A stretch of DNA of 64,000 nucleotides from Azospira sp. I13 (GTDB taxonomy: Bacteria > Pseudomonadota > Gammaproteobacteria > Burkholderiales > Rhodocyclaceae). Location of the stretch: the NCBI RefSeq assembly GCF_003112695.1, contig NZ_BFBP01000009.1:4092-68091 (forward strand). The letters run 5' to 3'. Of this stretch, positions 15,653 through 24,650 are shown piece by piece. The position numbers were made by a program, and so were the translations under genes. Each line of letters begins with the position of its first letter. The first letter of the stretch is position 1. Below the pieces are notes generated by a model that was given only the letters and a program-made list of their open reading frames with translations, was not told the origin of the DNA and made no database searches.

Positions 15653-18600
15653 TTAGTACAGTTCCCGGTAGTACAGATAGGCCCCACGGCTTAAACCGAA
15701 GACGGCCCGGGCCGAAGGATCGCGATCGAAATTGTTACTACCGTCCCAGGGGCCGGTCAGGTAGCCGAAGGCCGCTTCAGCACCACCGGTAGTCCGCTTG
15801 CAGGTACCTTCGCTGCTGATATCCAGGCAGACCCGGAAAGCAGAGCGTTTGGTGGTGTCGGGAGTCGGCAGCACAATCCGCCCCTTCCCCGGCTGGGTTA
15901 CGGAGTACTTGATATCGGGTGTCAGCGTAACCTTGTCGTCTGGCGACCAAGCCACGTTGGCCGCTGCCAGCGCGGGAATGGTGCAGGCATCATCCTCATT
16001 CAGAATGAAACCCGTGCCATTCCAGTAACGGGCTTCGATCGGCACACTCAGGGGCAACTGCTCGGACCCATAGGCCGTCGTCAGTTTCAGCAAGCCAAAA
16101 CGCAGCTTGCTTTGCCCAAGGTAACGACGCTCCTTGACCTTGCTGGCATCCAGGTCGATATCGATATCCAGCTTGTCTGAGGCCAGCGTGATGCCGTCCG
16201 CATCCTGGGGCGCAAGGCCCAGGGTAAAGGTCTCGAACGGCCCATCGGGCTTGACCAGGTTGGCAGCATCCTTGTTTCTCGCCAAAGTGAAGCTGCCGCG
16301 GAAGTTGGCAACCCCCTTGCACCACCGGTTGGCGATGATGGCGGGCGCTGCGGGGGTGGTGCAATCTGAAGATTGGGCACCCAACGTCGTACTAAAACGG
16401 TCCACCGCGTTGGGAATCGCCACCGGGGCCGACGACACGTTGTCCATCGCCCAGAGATTCAGATAGCCCGCCTGGATATCCGCCGAGGGCTTCAAGGCCT
16501 TGATGCTCAGCCATTGGGCAACAGGCAACTTTGAATAGAGTACTGCAGGCGTTCCCCCATCCGACAAACCCTGATCATAGTTCTCCACCGTCGTATTGGT
16601 GCCGTTCTTGGCCGTCAGGGTAAAGGCCAACGCCAGCGGCTCGCCCATGTAGGTAAAGGCGGACGTTGTGCACGCTGCCAAATCGGAGCGGTTGGTAACG
16701 GCGACGCCGGATAGCTCGAAGTGGTGGGGAATAAAGCGGCCCATCGTCGCGCTGGTGGTAGTCAGACCGAAGTTGCAGCCGTACTTCCCGTCAGCATTTT
16801 TTGTATTCGAAAAATTATCTGGAACGCAATCGCCTTTAGTGGTGATGCTATCCACCCCAGTCCAGGTTGCCGTGCGGTAGCTATCGCAACGCTTGATACG
16901 ATCTGGCTCGCTCTCATTAGGCAGCCCCAAGCATTCCGTATCCCCCATCACACCATCGAATACACCTCGATGCGCCGATGGATCCGACCCCGCTCCACTT
17001 ACAGGCACGCCAATCAACCGGAACGCACCGACTTCACTGTAGGTGAATGCCGAGCCCTTACCGGTCGCACTACCAATTGCGGATTGTGCGGCCTCAAACG
17101 TGCCGCCGATGGAGCCGGTTTTCAGGATGGACCCCGTTGCCATGCTGGCAGGAGCCACTGCCTGTACCGCCGTATTATCGATTTTCAACACCCCGGTATA
17201 GCCACTGGCCACACCAGCCACCCCTGGAATGGTTGCTTCCAAGGAAAATCCGTCAGACCCGGCCTTGAAAGTCGGCGTACCACCGACCGAGGTATTGGTT
17301 GCATCGGTCGTGACGACCTGAGATACCGATTGGGGGCGAACCGAAAACTGGTCGACAGAACAGGCACCTGGCGTACTAGTAAAGGCAGTACAAGTACTGT
17401 CAGTACATTCACGCATCACCGCCGCTAGATTGTTGTAGGCCGTATTGAGGGTAATGGCAGCAGACTGGACATCACCGCTGGCCTGGGTCGGATTCGGGAG
17501 AAAGGAAAGAACCTGTGAGGAAATAGCGGGTTTGGTGATGCAAGCACTAGGACAGCTTCCATCCGTATTCACGGCACAGACCTTGTCGCTGTTGTTAACC
17601 AGCTTCAACTGGACATATTTGGTCACCCCAGCGGGGGCATATCCCTTGTTTTTGGCACCTTTCAATAGTGCAGCCACATTCAGTTTGAAAGGCACTCCCA
17701 CCAGCTTGGTATAGATGTCGCCGGTCATGTACTGCTGAATTTTTACCGCATCAGCGCTCGCCCCCGTGCCCCCAGCCACCCCATATGCTTCATCAATCGC
17801 CGAAAAGCCATCGGAGACGCTTCCCCCCGGCGGATACATGTACTGCGCACAGATTCTCAGCGCAGAAATCTCGTGATAATTGTTCGAGCCCCCGGTGGAC
17901 GCGGTAAAGGAAATTTGCCAGTTGGTCGGCACCGGCGCCTGGGTATAGCCATAAGTCGTCTTGGCAGCCGTGGTATAGACATTAGGGATATTCACCAGGT
18001 TGGTGTAACCGCTGCCAGTATCCCGATTGACCAGCACGGCCGTACTAACCGGCTCCTTGCGGGCGTCCACGATTACCTGATAGGCATGACCTGGCGCGGG
18101 GGTAGAACCCGACGCGTCAATCCCGGGGCTCAGGGTTGCGGTTCCTCCTAGCCACGGATAACCGGTTGTCCCCGAGCCTGAACCTCGAACACCAACGGAA
18201 TCAACCACAAAACCGGGGCCCAATTTACGACTTTCAGTCGGGTTCTGGTAGTTGCCGTATTCGTCCATGGCCACCCCAATCCACCCGCCGGCAAAACCAG
18301 GACGGCCACCATCGTATTGCGCGTACCCGAGAGAGCCACCGTACGCCCCCGGCACGGCCGGGACAGCATAATCAGAGAGCGTGACGGCGATACCATCCGC
18401 GCCACTACCGCCATAGGCATAGAGCTTGAAATCGACCGATATGTAGTTACCGGCAGCGGGGAATATCCCGGGGGCAGTGGCGGCCTTGGCCCGGTAACCC
18501 TCATTTGGGGTCAGCCGCAAATAGCCGCTGGAGGCGATATACGGCAGAATCCCCGTCCCATCGCTCTCAGTGGCTCGCCAGTTGGCACCAAAAATGGGGG

Positions 18601-20572
18601 AAGGATTCAGTGCAGCCCGGTCAGTCCCCAGAATGAACTTATCGCACACGCATGTCACGGATACGTCGCTGGGCGTATTGCTGGGAGGGGAGCAGCCTTG
18701 CCCCGGAGGGCCGACCACGAAGCTACCGAAGCCCCTGTTCTCTGTTGAAACTGCATTATTCAGGGGGCTGCCTGTGGTAGTCGTTCCGGCAGGAGCGATC
18801 CAGGCACCGCTGGTGTCGTAGCGGGCCACCTTGAACGTGGGAATGCTGCCTCCACCCAGCACCTCGGAAGACTGGAAGCCGATCTGCACATCGTACTTTC
18901 CATCCACCGGCAACGAGGTGAGGGTGTCGCCCGTAGCGCCCAGAGTCCAGTAGCGATTGACGTTCTTGCTGGAATCGATCCCCGAGTTATCGACAAAGAG
19001 GTGCTGACCACCCGTCGTGTAGGCCATGAGCGTGCCACCGGCTATGCCATTGAACCAGGGGAAGGTTACGGTAATGGGCGCATAGGCACTTGCACCGCCA
19101 ATCGGATAGGTGCAACTGGCGTTGTAGGCGGGGAAGAGGAGGCGGAGATTGCCAATCACGTAACTGCTGGTGCTTCCCCCCGATACCGCAGGGTCCGAGC
19201 AGTTCTTCCCGGTTACGTTGAGGGTATAGGTCCCGGTCGTCACCTTGCCATTGGTCAGGGTCAGTACCTTGTTGACGGTCAGGCTCCGATTCAGCGTCAG
19301 GCCGGCACTGTTGTTCATGATCAGGCTGCCGATGGTGGAGTCTGCCGTTCCACCAATACTCTGGGCTGCCGTGCCATTGAAAGTCACATCGGCATTGGGC
19401 AGGGACAAGGTCCCGCTATTGGTGACATTCCCCGTGATGTTAAAGACAGAGTAGGTGATTGCAGACACCGAACTGCCACTGGCGACAGTCAAGGCGCCAA
19501 TTGAATTGGTGCCATTGAATAAAGTCAGTTCCTGAGTACCGCTTTTCTGCATGGTCAGCGTGCCGACCGAAAATGCGTTATTCCCGTTTTTCACCACGTC
19601 GCCACTCGCGGAGAAAGTTCCGGTGACCGTCAAGGCGGCATTGATGGTCGCATTACCGCTCACCGTGAGGGCATTGGTCGAAATGCCGGAACCATTGTTA
19701 CTGAGATTCCCGCCGACATTGATGGTCAGGGTACCGCTGCTGGCGGTGTTGGTAACAGATGAATTGTTTGTGAAGTCACCGCTAACGGTGATGGTACGAC
19801 TAGTTGTGGCGGTGCGTTGCAGGGTGCCATTATTGGTCAGTGTTGCAACTGCGGCGTCTGCGTTCAGCGTTATCGTATGGTTGTTGATGGTTGTGCTATC
19901 GATCGCCGTAGGCGGCCCATCCCCCGGCCCTGCGCCGCAATTCCATACTGTGGCGTCAGACCAGTTGCCCGTCTTGACGGTTGAGCACGACCGGGGAGGC
20001 GTGTAGGTGATGACAATGTAAATACGATCAACCGACACAGTATGAGAGCTGCCACTGCTGTTAGGCTTGGTCGCAGCAAACGCGACACCAAAATTGGCCG
20101 CATTGATATCTGTAGCTGACCAGGCAGGAGAAACCCCCCAAGTGGACGTAGCGCCACCATGAGCCTCCACTACATCCGCCGTGGTGTAGGACGTAGTGGT
20201 CATACCATCGGAGCCCACAGTAGTTCCGCCGCGCACCATAAACAGGTCAGCGTCCCGACTACCTCCATTTGACGTGGAGTTGGATTTTCTTTCTACATAC
20301 ACTGCGATACCGTTAATCAGCGAGCCCGCAGGAATAGCAAATCCGTAGTCGTGGCAATACAAGTAATTCGTAGTCGTACCATCTACCGTAGCTGTGGCAT
20401 AGCTATCATCGCTGGCCGTTGCACGGCCAGGGTTTGTCCAGGCAACAGAGCCGACCCCGGTCATATTCTCGCAAACAGCGGGGCTGGCGGTCACCGTTGC
20501 TCCGTATGCGGCAAAGGGAACGACGACGGACAGCAGCGCGCCGAATACGCAGCCTGCAAATGATTTCGTCAT
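15653..20572 (-). CDS. mshQ: MshQ-like giant adhesin with lectin-like domain and DUF6701
   Basis: This is a 1639-residue exported protein. The ATG at 20572 is preceded by AGGAGA at good spacing and gives a signal peptide ending VPFAAYGA. An N-terminal beta-sandwich region (to about 200) is followed by GNWSDATVWNCGAGPGDG and a run of short repeats rich in N, G, T and S (about 205-440), likely a beta-solenoid. A lectin-like domain (about 630-915; CVCDKFILG, DGIAVTLSD, GGWIGVAMDEYGN, ISALRICAQYMYP) then leads into the DUF6701 region characteristic of MshQ (about 1000-1639). It is likely displayed on the pilus or cell surface to bind glycans (inference). The gene follows mshP after 41 bp and ends next to the AT-rich spacer before mshI. 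Confidence 0.85.
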   Translation of the reverse strand: MTKSFAGCVFGALLSVVVPFAAYGATVTASPAVCENMTGVGSVAWTNPGRATASDDSYATATVDGTTTNYLYCHDYGFAIPAGSLINGIAVYVERKSNSTSNGGSRDADLFMVRGGTTVGSDGMTTTSYTTADVVEAHGGATSTWGVSPAWSATDINAANFGVAFAATKPNSSGSSHTVSVDRIYIVITYTPPRSCSTVKTGNWSDATVWNCGAGPGDGPPTAIDSTTINNHTITLNADAAVATLTNNGTLQRTATTSRTITVSGDFTNNSSVTNTASSGTLTINVGGNLSNNGSGISTNALTVSGNATINAALTVTGTFSASGDVVKNGNNAFSVGTLTMQKSGTQELTLFNGTNSIGALTVASGSSVSAITYSVFNITGNVTNSGTLSLPNADVTFNGTAAQSIGGTADSTIGSLIMNNSAGLTLNRSLTVNKVLTLTNGKVTTGTYTLNVTGKNCSDPAVSGGSTSSYVIGNLRLLFPAYNASCTYPIGGASAYAPITVTFPWFNGIAGGTLMAYTTGGQHLFVDNSGIDSSKNVNRYWTLGATGDTLTSLPVDGKYDVQIGFQSSEVLGGGSIPTFKVARYDTSGAWIAPAGTTTTGSPLNNAVSTENRGFGSFVVGPPGQGCSPPSNTPSDVSVTCVCDKFILGTDRAALNPSPIFGANWRATESDGTGILPYIASSGYLRLTPNEGYRAKAATAPGIFPAAGNYISVDFKLYAYGGSGADGIAVTLSDYAVPAVPGAYGGSLGYAQYDGGRPGFAGGWIGVAMDEYGNYQNPTESRKLGPGFVVDSVGVRGSGSGTTGYPWLGGTATLSPGIDASGSTPAPGHAYQVIVDARKEPVSTAVLVNRDTGSGYTNLVNIPNVYTTAAKTTYGYTQAPVPTNWQISFTASTGGSNNYHEISALRICAQYMYPPGGSVSDGFSAIDEAYGVAGGTGASADAVKIQQYMTGDIYTKLVGVPFKLNVAALLKGAKNKGYAPAGVTKYVQLKLVNNSDKVCAVNTDGSCPSACITKPAISSQVLSFLPNPTQASGDVQSAAITLNTAYNNLAAVMRECTDSTCTAFTSTPGACSVDQFSVRPQSVSQVVTTDATNTSVGGTPTFKAGSDGFSLEATIPGVAGVASGYTGVLKIDNTAVQAVAPASMATGSILKTGSIGGTFEAAQSAIGSATGKGSAFTYSEVGAFRLIGVPVSGAGSDPSAHRGVFDGVMGDTECLGLPNESEPDRIKRCDSYRTATWTGVDSITTKGDCVPDNFSNTKNADGKYGCNFGLTTTSATMGRFIPHHFELSGVAVTNRSDLAACTTSAFTYMGEPLALAFTLTAKNGTNTTVENYDQGLSDGGTPAVLYSKLPVAQWLSIKALKPSADIQAGYLNLWAMDNVSSAPVAIPNAVDRFSTTLGAQSSDCTTPAAPAIIANRWCKGVANFRGSFTLARNKDAANLVKPDGPFETFTLGLAPQDADGITLASDKLDIDIDLDASKVKERRYLGQSKLRFGLLKLTTAYGSEQLPLSVPIEARYWNGTGFILNEDDACTIPALAAANVAWSPDDKVTLTPDIKYSVTQPGKGRIVLPTPDTTKRSAFRVCLDISSEGTCKRTTGGAEAAFGYLTGPWDGSNNFDRDPSARAVFGLSRGAYLYYRELY

Positions 20573-20613
20573 CGACACTCTCCTCATGAAAAGCTTGCTC
20601 GCCAGCATTCAGC

Positions 20614-21099
20614 CTACGGGCAAGCGGCAGGAATTCCGTTATTGACTACACACTCGGTGCTGACACGAATCTGGCGCTCAACATAATCGGCCCCATTGGC
20701 GTCAATGCCGACACATGTACCGCCTACCGGCCGGTTGCAGGCCGTAGCCACAATCTCATAAACACGCACCGGATTTGTCGCCAACAACTCATCAGTTTCG
20801 TACGTACGCGTACACGACACCGTTGATGTGTACTCGGAAAGACTGCTCCCAGCAAAGGTAAGCGAGGTCGTCGCAGCGCACTGACCATCCCGCAACAATC
20901 GATAAAGGCCCCACTCCACCCCAGACCTGGCAGCCTGATAGGCCTGAGCGCCTTGCACATCTTGTGCTGCACCACGGTTCTGGGCCGAGGTTATCCACAG
21001 CATATAAAGTGCGAGTCCAGCAAACAGGAGCAGCAAAAACACGGCAGTGATAATGGACACACCGCGCTGCCTGCAGAGCAATATAGGCCTTGAACTCAT
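20614..21099 (-). CDS. mshP: MSHA minor pseudopilin MshP
   Basis: This 161-residue protein has a prepilin-like N-terminus: RQRG|VSIITAVFLLLLFAGLALY, with prepilin peptidase cleavage expected after Gly. Mature position 5 is Thr instead of the usual Glu, the same exception seen in GspK/PilX-like subunits placed at the pilus tip. The C-terminal domain has six or more cysteines, probably disulfide-bonded. It overlaps mshO by 4 bp (ATGA) and is followed after 41 bp by mshQ, matching the mshO-P-Q order of other MSHA loci. Confidence 0.85.
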   Translation of the reverse strand: MSSRPILLCRQRGVSIITAVFLLLLFAGLALYMLWITSAQNRGAAQDVQGAQAYQAARSGVEWGLYRLLRDGQCAATTSLTFAGSSLSEYTSTVSCTRTYETDELLATNPVRVYEIVATACNRPVGGTCVGIDANGADYVERQIRVSTECVVNNGIPAACP

Positions 21100-21944
21100 G
21101 GAATATTGCTCACATGAACCTGCTGGAAGAGGGTCACCACCTCAGCAGGGGCCTGCGGGTCTGCCAGCGTCAGGGAAACCGAAATCACCCCAGTGCGCGT
21201 GTTTGCCACATTGGAGTCATACGTAATGGTGCACGCGCTAACACCGTTGGCTAAGAGCGCGCTAGTTGCGGTATTTGGGGGAATGGCCTGCGCCGACGGA
21301 GAAGCAGGCGGCATCCCATATCCCCAGTAGCGGCGCAACTCTCCGGTAACAGGATCGCACCGATAGGTCACGCGGGAATCGACGATGAAAAAACGGTACC
21401 CCGGCGACGCCACGGGAAAACGAAACCCGGTGGCACCGCCAAAGGTGACTTCCCCTCCTGCGACTGCGGCGCTGATGGCAGAGATTGGGCTGATGTTCTG
21501 CCCCATGTACACATCAGAGCCGGAGTTCTCCCCCAGATTGGCTATAACCAAATAATCCCCAGCAACCCAAATGGGGGTATTTCCAATTACCTGGAAACTC
21601 TTGTCGTTGCTGGTGAAATCCAGCTCGTTCTTCACCGCACCAGCGCCATAACTGGCGGGATCTACCCGGTAACGCCCCCCGGTGCGGGTTTGCATGAACT
21701 CAATGTAATGGGCGCCCCCCGACGTCATGACCCGCACACTATTTGGCAGGGCCAGGCGCAAATCCCGGGCCATGCGCCGCAGGGCCGTGTCGGCACGATC
21801 CGTCAGGCGGCCGCGGCGCTCCGTATCGAAATAGCTTTCAATCGGGAAGCGGATGAACATCCCCACCAGGGCAGCGGCGATGCCCATAACCACCATGGCG
21901 ACAATCGCCTCCACCAGGGTAAAGCCATGCTGAGGGCGTTTCAT
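21096..21944 (-). CDS. mshO: MSHA minor pilin MshO
   Basis: This 282-residue prepilin has the class III signal MKRPQHG|FTLVEAIVAMVVMG and keeps Glu5. A PilW/GspJ-like body follows (TERRGRLTDRADTALRRMARD, LRLALPNSV), typical of larger minor pilins. Cysteines near YRCDPVTG and VSACTITYDS may form a disulfide. It overlaps mshD and mshP by 4 bp each. It is predicted to join the priming complex at the pilus tip. Confidence 0.88.
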   Translation of the reverse strand: MKRPQHGFTLVEAIVAMVVMGIAAALVGMFIRFPIESYFDTERRGRLTDRADTALRRMARDLRLALPNSVRVMTSGGAHYIEFMQTRTGGRYRVDPASYGAGAVKNELDFTSNDKSFQVIGNTPIWVAGDYLVIANLGENSGSDVYMGQNISPISAISAAVAGGEVTFGGATGFRFPVASPGYRFFIVDSRVTYRCDPVTGELRRYWGYGMPPASPSAQAIPPNTATSALLANGVSACTITYDSNVANTRTGVISVSLTLADPQAPAEVVTLFQQVHVSNIP

Positions 21945-22546
21945 GGCGACACCCGCGGGGCGTAGCGGGTGCGATAGCTATCCAGCACCACCCGTGTGTT
22001 GTTCGGCCCGGTGACCGTCAGGCTTATTAGCAAGGCTTCGCTTGTTCCAATGTTCAACAGCCCTGCCTGAGCAATTGACAGGGTCGCCTTATAGCCTGCT
22101 GGAGCCGGCATTGCCAGCCCTATCGGGGTAATAGGAATATCGATGGGAGCCACGTCAAAATTGGAGACGTAATCGTTGACGTTATCAAAGGGCCGAACCT
22201 CTCCTGCTTCAGCTCCTCCAATGCCAACGTCCTCTACATTTCCCGCGCCGCAGTTGGCTACATCGGCGGCAGTAGCCACCTCAAAATTGGGCGTTCCCGC
22301 CCGGCAGAAGGTAAAACCTGCGGAGGTAATTTCTTCCATCAAGGCTTCGGCAATGGCCAGGGCCTGCTTCTGCGGCAGTGGATCGGCGCTATAACGGACA
22401 GACGTACTGATGGCAGACAAGAGGCCCACCACACCGATACCCACCACCAAGAGAAAAACGATGGTTTCTATCAGGGTAAAGCCCCTCTGGGGTACCCCAG
22501 CGGAAGGCTTTGATTGACAGACGGCGCCCCGGTCAGTAATGAACAT
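21941..22546 (-). CDS. mshD: MSHA minor pilin MshD (PilV/GspI-like)
   Basis: This 201-residue prepilin has a rather long leader before QRG|FTLIETIVFLLVVGIGVVG, a PilV/GspI-type N-terminus with Glu5. The body includes KQALAIAEALMEEITSAGF, the standard PilV helix end. The start at 22546 lies inside the end of mshC (14-bp overlap), and a later start would remove part of the leader, so the exact start is uncertain. It is the partner of MshO, MshC and MshP in the minor pilin set. Confidence 0.87.
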   Translation of the reverse strand: MFITDRGAVCQSKPSAGVPQRGFTLIETIVFLLVVGIGVVGLLSAISTSVRYSADPLPQKQALAIAEALMEEITSAGFTFCRAGTPNFEVATAADVANCGAGNVEDVGIGGAEAGEVRPFDNVNDYVSNFDVAPIDIPITPIGLAMPAPAGYKATLSIAQAGLLNIGTSEALLISLTVTGPNNTRVVLDSYRTRYAPRVSP

Positions 22547-22988
22547 AGCCGGTTTCCGCCTCGATGGTCAGGGAGAAGTTGCCCTCCACCCCATTGATGG
22601 GGAATACAGCCGTGCCACTACGCCGGCCTAGAGGGTCAAAGCTAACCGTCAGCGGTATCGTATAGGCCGCTACAGCGCTTGGAACTGGCAATACGTAATT
22701 GCCATTTGCGTTTGGATTGGTCAGCGAAACAGTGCAGCTTGTATCAGCAGCCTTGGCCGCCCGAGTAACTGCGACATTGGCGCCATTCGCCTCAACGCAG
22801 ACCCAGCGGTGCTGGGCAATGGCCGTACGACGGGCATCTTGCAGCACGGTCAACATTTGATCCGCGAAACCGCGACTCTCGAACCCGTGCCTACCACCAA
22901 ATCTTGGGATGGCATAAGCTGCCAAAATGCCAAGCAAGATCATCGTGGTGATCAACTCCACCAGAGTAAAGCCACGATGTTTGTACAT
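22533..22988 (-). CDS. mshC: MSHA minor pilin MshC
   Basis: This 151-residue prepilin has the leader MYKHRG|FTLVELITTMILLG with Glu5. The GspH-like stretch FADQMLTVLQDARRTAIAQHRWVCV marks it as an MshC/FimT-type subunit. The ATG at 22988 is preceded by GAGG at six bases; a TTG four codons upstream is an alternative. It is the first gene after the terminator that follows mshA, so it depends on read-through or its own promoter. The stop lies within the start of mshD. Confidence 0.88.
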   Translation of the reverse strand: MYKHRGFTLVELITTMILLGILAAYAIPRFGGRHGFESRGFADQMLTVLQDARRTAIAQHRWVCVEANGANVAVTRAAKAADTSCTVSLTNPNANGNYVLPVPSAVAAYTIPLTVSFDPLGRRSGTAVFPINGVEGNFSLTIEAETGYVHY

Positions 22989-23002
22989 ACGATACCTCAA
23001 GG

Positions 23003-23030
23003 AAAAACGGCCCAGGACTCGCCTGGGCCG
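23003..23030 (-). terminator. Intrinsic terminator/attenuator after mshA
   Basis: A 9-bp perfect GC-rich stem (CGGCCCAGG with CCTGGGCCG, 5-base loop) is followed on the minus strand by TTTTT. It lies 40 bp past the mshA stop and 15 bp before the mshC start. It probably lets the major pilin message accumulate above the minor pilins, with partial read-through into mshC-D-O-P-Q. Confidence 0.85.
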
Positions 23031-23069
23031 CCCATCTCTACGCCGGTTGCCGTAATAAAAGCTTAAGGC

Positions 23070-23531
23070 TTACTGGCAATTGGTCGTCGCAGCAGCGTAG
23101 GTCAGCGTGTAGGTCGGAGTAGCGCCGACAGTTGCCGGAGCTGCATAACCGATGGAGCAGTTGGTCTTCGAAGCAGCCTTTTGGTGCTCAAAAGCAGTAC
23201 CGCCTGCGTTCGGCAGGATATCCGAGCTCAGATCCATGGCCTTTGCCAGTTCCGTTGCATTGGCAGCATAACCATTGGTGATATTCAGGGTCACGCCAGT
23301 CGCGATCTGAAAGTTATTCACCGTGCCGGATAGTTGGCCGGCAGCAGCAGCCTTACCGTAAATCATGGAATTGGCACCACGCATGGAGCCTTCGACACCC
23401 TTCATCACGGCAGAGCGAGCATCAGTACCCAGATCAACGAACTTGGGCAGTGCGGTCGCGGCCAGGATGCCCAGAATAACGATCACCACGATCAGTTCGA
23501 TCAGGGTGAAACCTTGTTGTTGGCTTTTCAC
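23070..23531 (-). CDS. mshA: MSHA major pilin MshA
   Basis: This 153-residue type IV prepilin starts at a GTG (23531) with AGGAG seven bases upstream. The short leader MKSQQQG is cleaved before FTLIELIVVIVILGILAATA, with Glu5 present. The globular domain ends with a C-terminal cysteine pair (KTNCSIGY and TTNCQ) that closes the D-region loop. The good Shine-Dalgarno, the terminator right behind it and the position after mshB identify it as the abundant subunit. A far-upstream ATG in the same frame would read through mshB sequence and is rejected. Confidence 0.9.
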   Translation of the reverse strand: MKSQQQGFTLIELIVVIVILGILAATALPKFVDLGTDARSAVMKGVEGSMRGANSMIYGKAAAAGQLSGTVNNFQIATGVTLNITNGYAANATELAKAMDLSSDILPNAGGTAFEHQKAASKTNCSIGYAAPATVGATPTYTLTYAAATTNCQ

Positions 23532-23553
23532 AGTAGAACTCCTTTGGTAAAAA

Positions 23554-24087
23554 TCAGGAACAAACAGAATTGGCTGCAAGCAGAGAAACAATCGGGGCCA
23601 CCACACGCGTGCCGGACAATTCGGCAGCCTTATAGGTGAATTGGCAATTAGTGCCCGTACCGCCGGGTACAGCAATGGTCAGCACGTTACCAGCAGTAGT
23701 TGCACCACCGGAATGAATGTAATCAATGCCGGCACCGCCTACCGTATCGGCTTGCAAGCCGGCAGCGGCAACAATCCCATTGACGTGAGCGGTGGGATAC
23801 TGAGCCACCCCGGCCACATTCACCCCTTCCATATCGATGCTCAAAGCAGTGGTGTTATCAGCCGGACAAGCCGTTCCACCGGTACCCGCCTGAGCCAGAC
23901 AAGTAGCATGATACAGAGCAGACGCTGCCTTGACGGAGGCCACAGCCCCCTGCAGCTTGGCCTGGCGAGCCTGGACCTGGAGGTTGACGAAACGGGGCAA
24001 GGCCACGGCGGCCAGGATGCCGAGAATGATGATGACCACAATCAGTTCGATCAGGGTGAAGCCGCCCTGCTTAGTCGCTTTTACCAT
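23554..24087 (-). CDS. mshB: MSHA pilin MshB
   Basis: This 177-residue prepilin has the leader MVKATKQGG before FTLIELIVVIIILGILAAVA, with Glu5. It is close in its N-terminal half to MshA but longer, and has two cysteine pairs (ATCLAQAGTGGTAC and TNCQFTY...NSVCS). In Vibrio-type loci mshB precedes mshA, as here, with 22 bp between them. The two could also be alternative major subunits from duplication; the order and the terminator placement favour MshA as the abundant one. Confidence 0.85.
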   Translation of the reverse strand: MVKATKQGGFTLIELIVVIIILGILAAVALPRFVNLQVQARQAKLQGAVASVKAASALYHATCLAQAGTGGTACPADNTTALSIDMEGVNVAGVAQYPTAHVNGIVAAAGLQADTVGGAGIDYIHSGGATTAGNVLTIAVPGGTGTNCQFTYKAAELSGTRVVAPIVSLLAANSVCS

Positions 24088-24111
24088 AGTGTTTCCTTAA
24101 AAATAATCCGG

Positions 24112-24645
24112 CTATCTGCCCGCCCCCGGTGCCCGGTAACGCTTGGGCAGCCAGTCGCAGGCACATTCGGTGGTGATGCGGAAGCCCTCGAAAATACGGC
24201 CCTTTCCAGGAAGATCCCGATACAGCACTTGTATTCTGAACTCTACTCCACCGAACGTCATATCGTTAGTGAAAAAGTTCTCGGAAAACCTTGGCCAATA
24301 AAGGACTTTCCGTTTTTTTTCGTCGTAATACCAGTGCCCACGCTTGAGTTGGGAAATATCGTCCGGTAATACCCCGACATAATCAGCCACACTCCCTTCC
24401 AGGCGGGGAAAGGGGTCCTCCTCCGCCAGACGGGCGAGACCGCTGTCGCCCTGCAAATTGGCGCGAGCGGCCGTTTCCAGCCACAGACCAGCCCGCAGGG
24501 TATCAAGGACGGCGACGACGGAGACCTGCTCCGCCGCCCGCTGCACTTCCCGCAAGCGATGCAGGAGAATGGTCCCGAGCACCAGCAGCAGCAAGACGAC
24601 CACCAGCAGCTCGAAACGGCTCATGCCGCGAGGGCGGTTTCTCAT
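24112..24645 (-). CDS. MshF-like prepilin-type protein
   Basis: This 177-residue protein sits exactly where mshF is found, between mshG and mshB. The N-terminus RNRPRG|MSRFELLVVVLLLLVLGT looks like an atypical prepilin: Gly at the cleavage site, Met at +1 and Glu at +5, followed by a hydrophobic helix. The rest (GHWYYDEKKRKVLYWPRF, TECACDWLPKRY) matches no family I can name. It could be a minor pilin or an inner-membrane assembly protein. It starts 5 bp after the mshG stop and so belongs to the same operon. Confidence 0.7.
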   Translation of the reverse strand: MRNRPRGMSRFELLVVVLLLLVLGTILLHRLREVQRAAEQVSVVAVLDTLRAGLWLETAARANLQGDSGLARLAEEDPFPRLEGSVADYVGVLPDDISQLKRGHWYYDEKKRKVLYWPRFSENFFTNDMTFGGVEFRIQVLYRDLPGKGRIFEGFRITTECACDWLPKRYRAPGAGR

Positions 24646-24650
24646 GGCGC

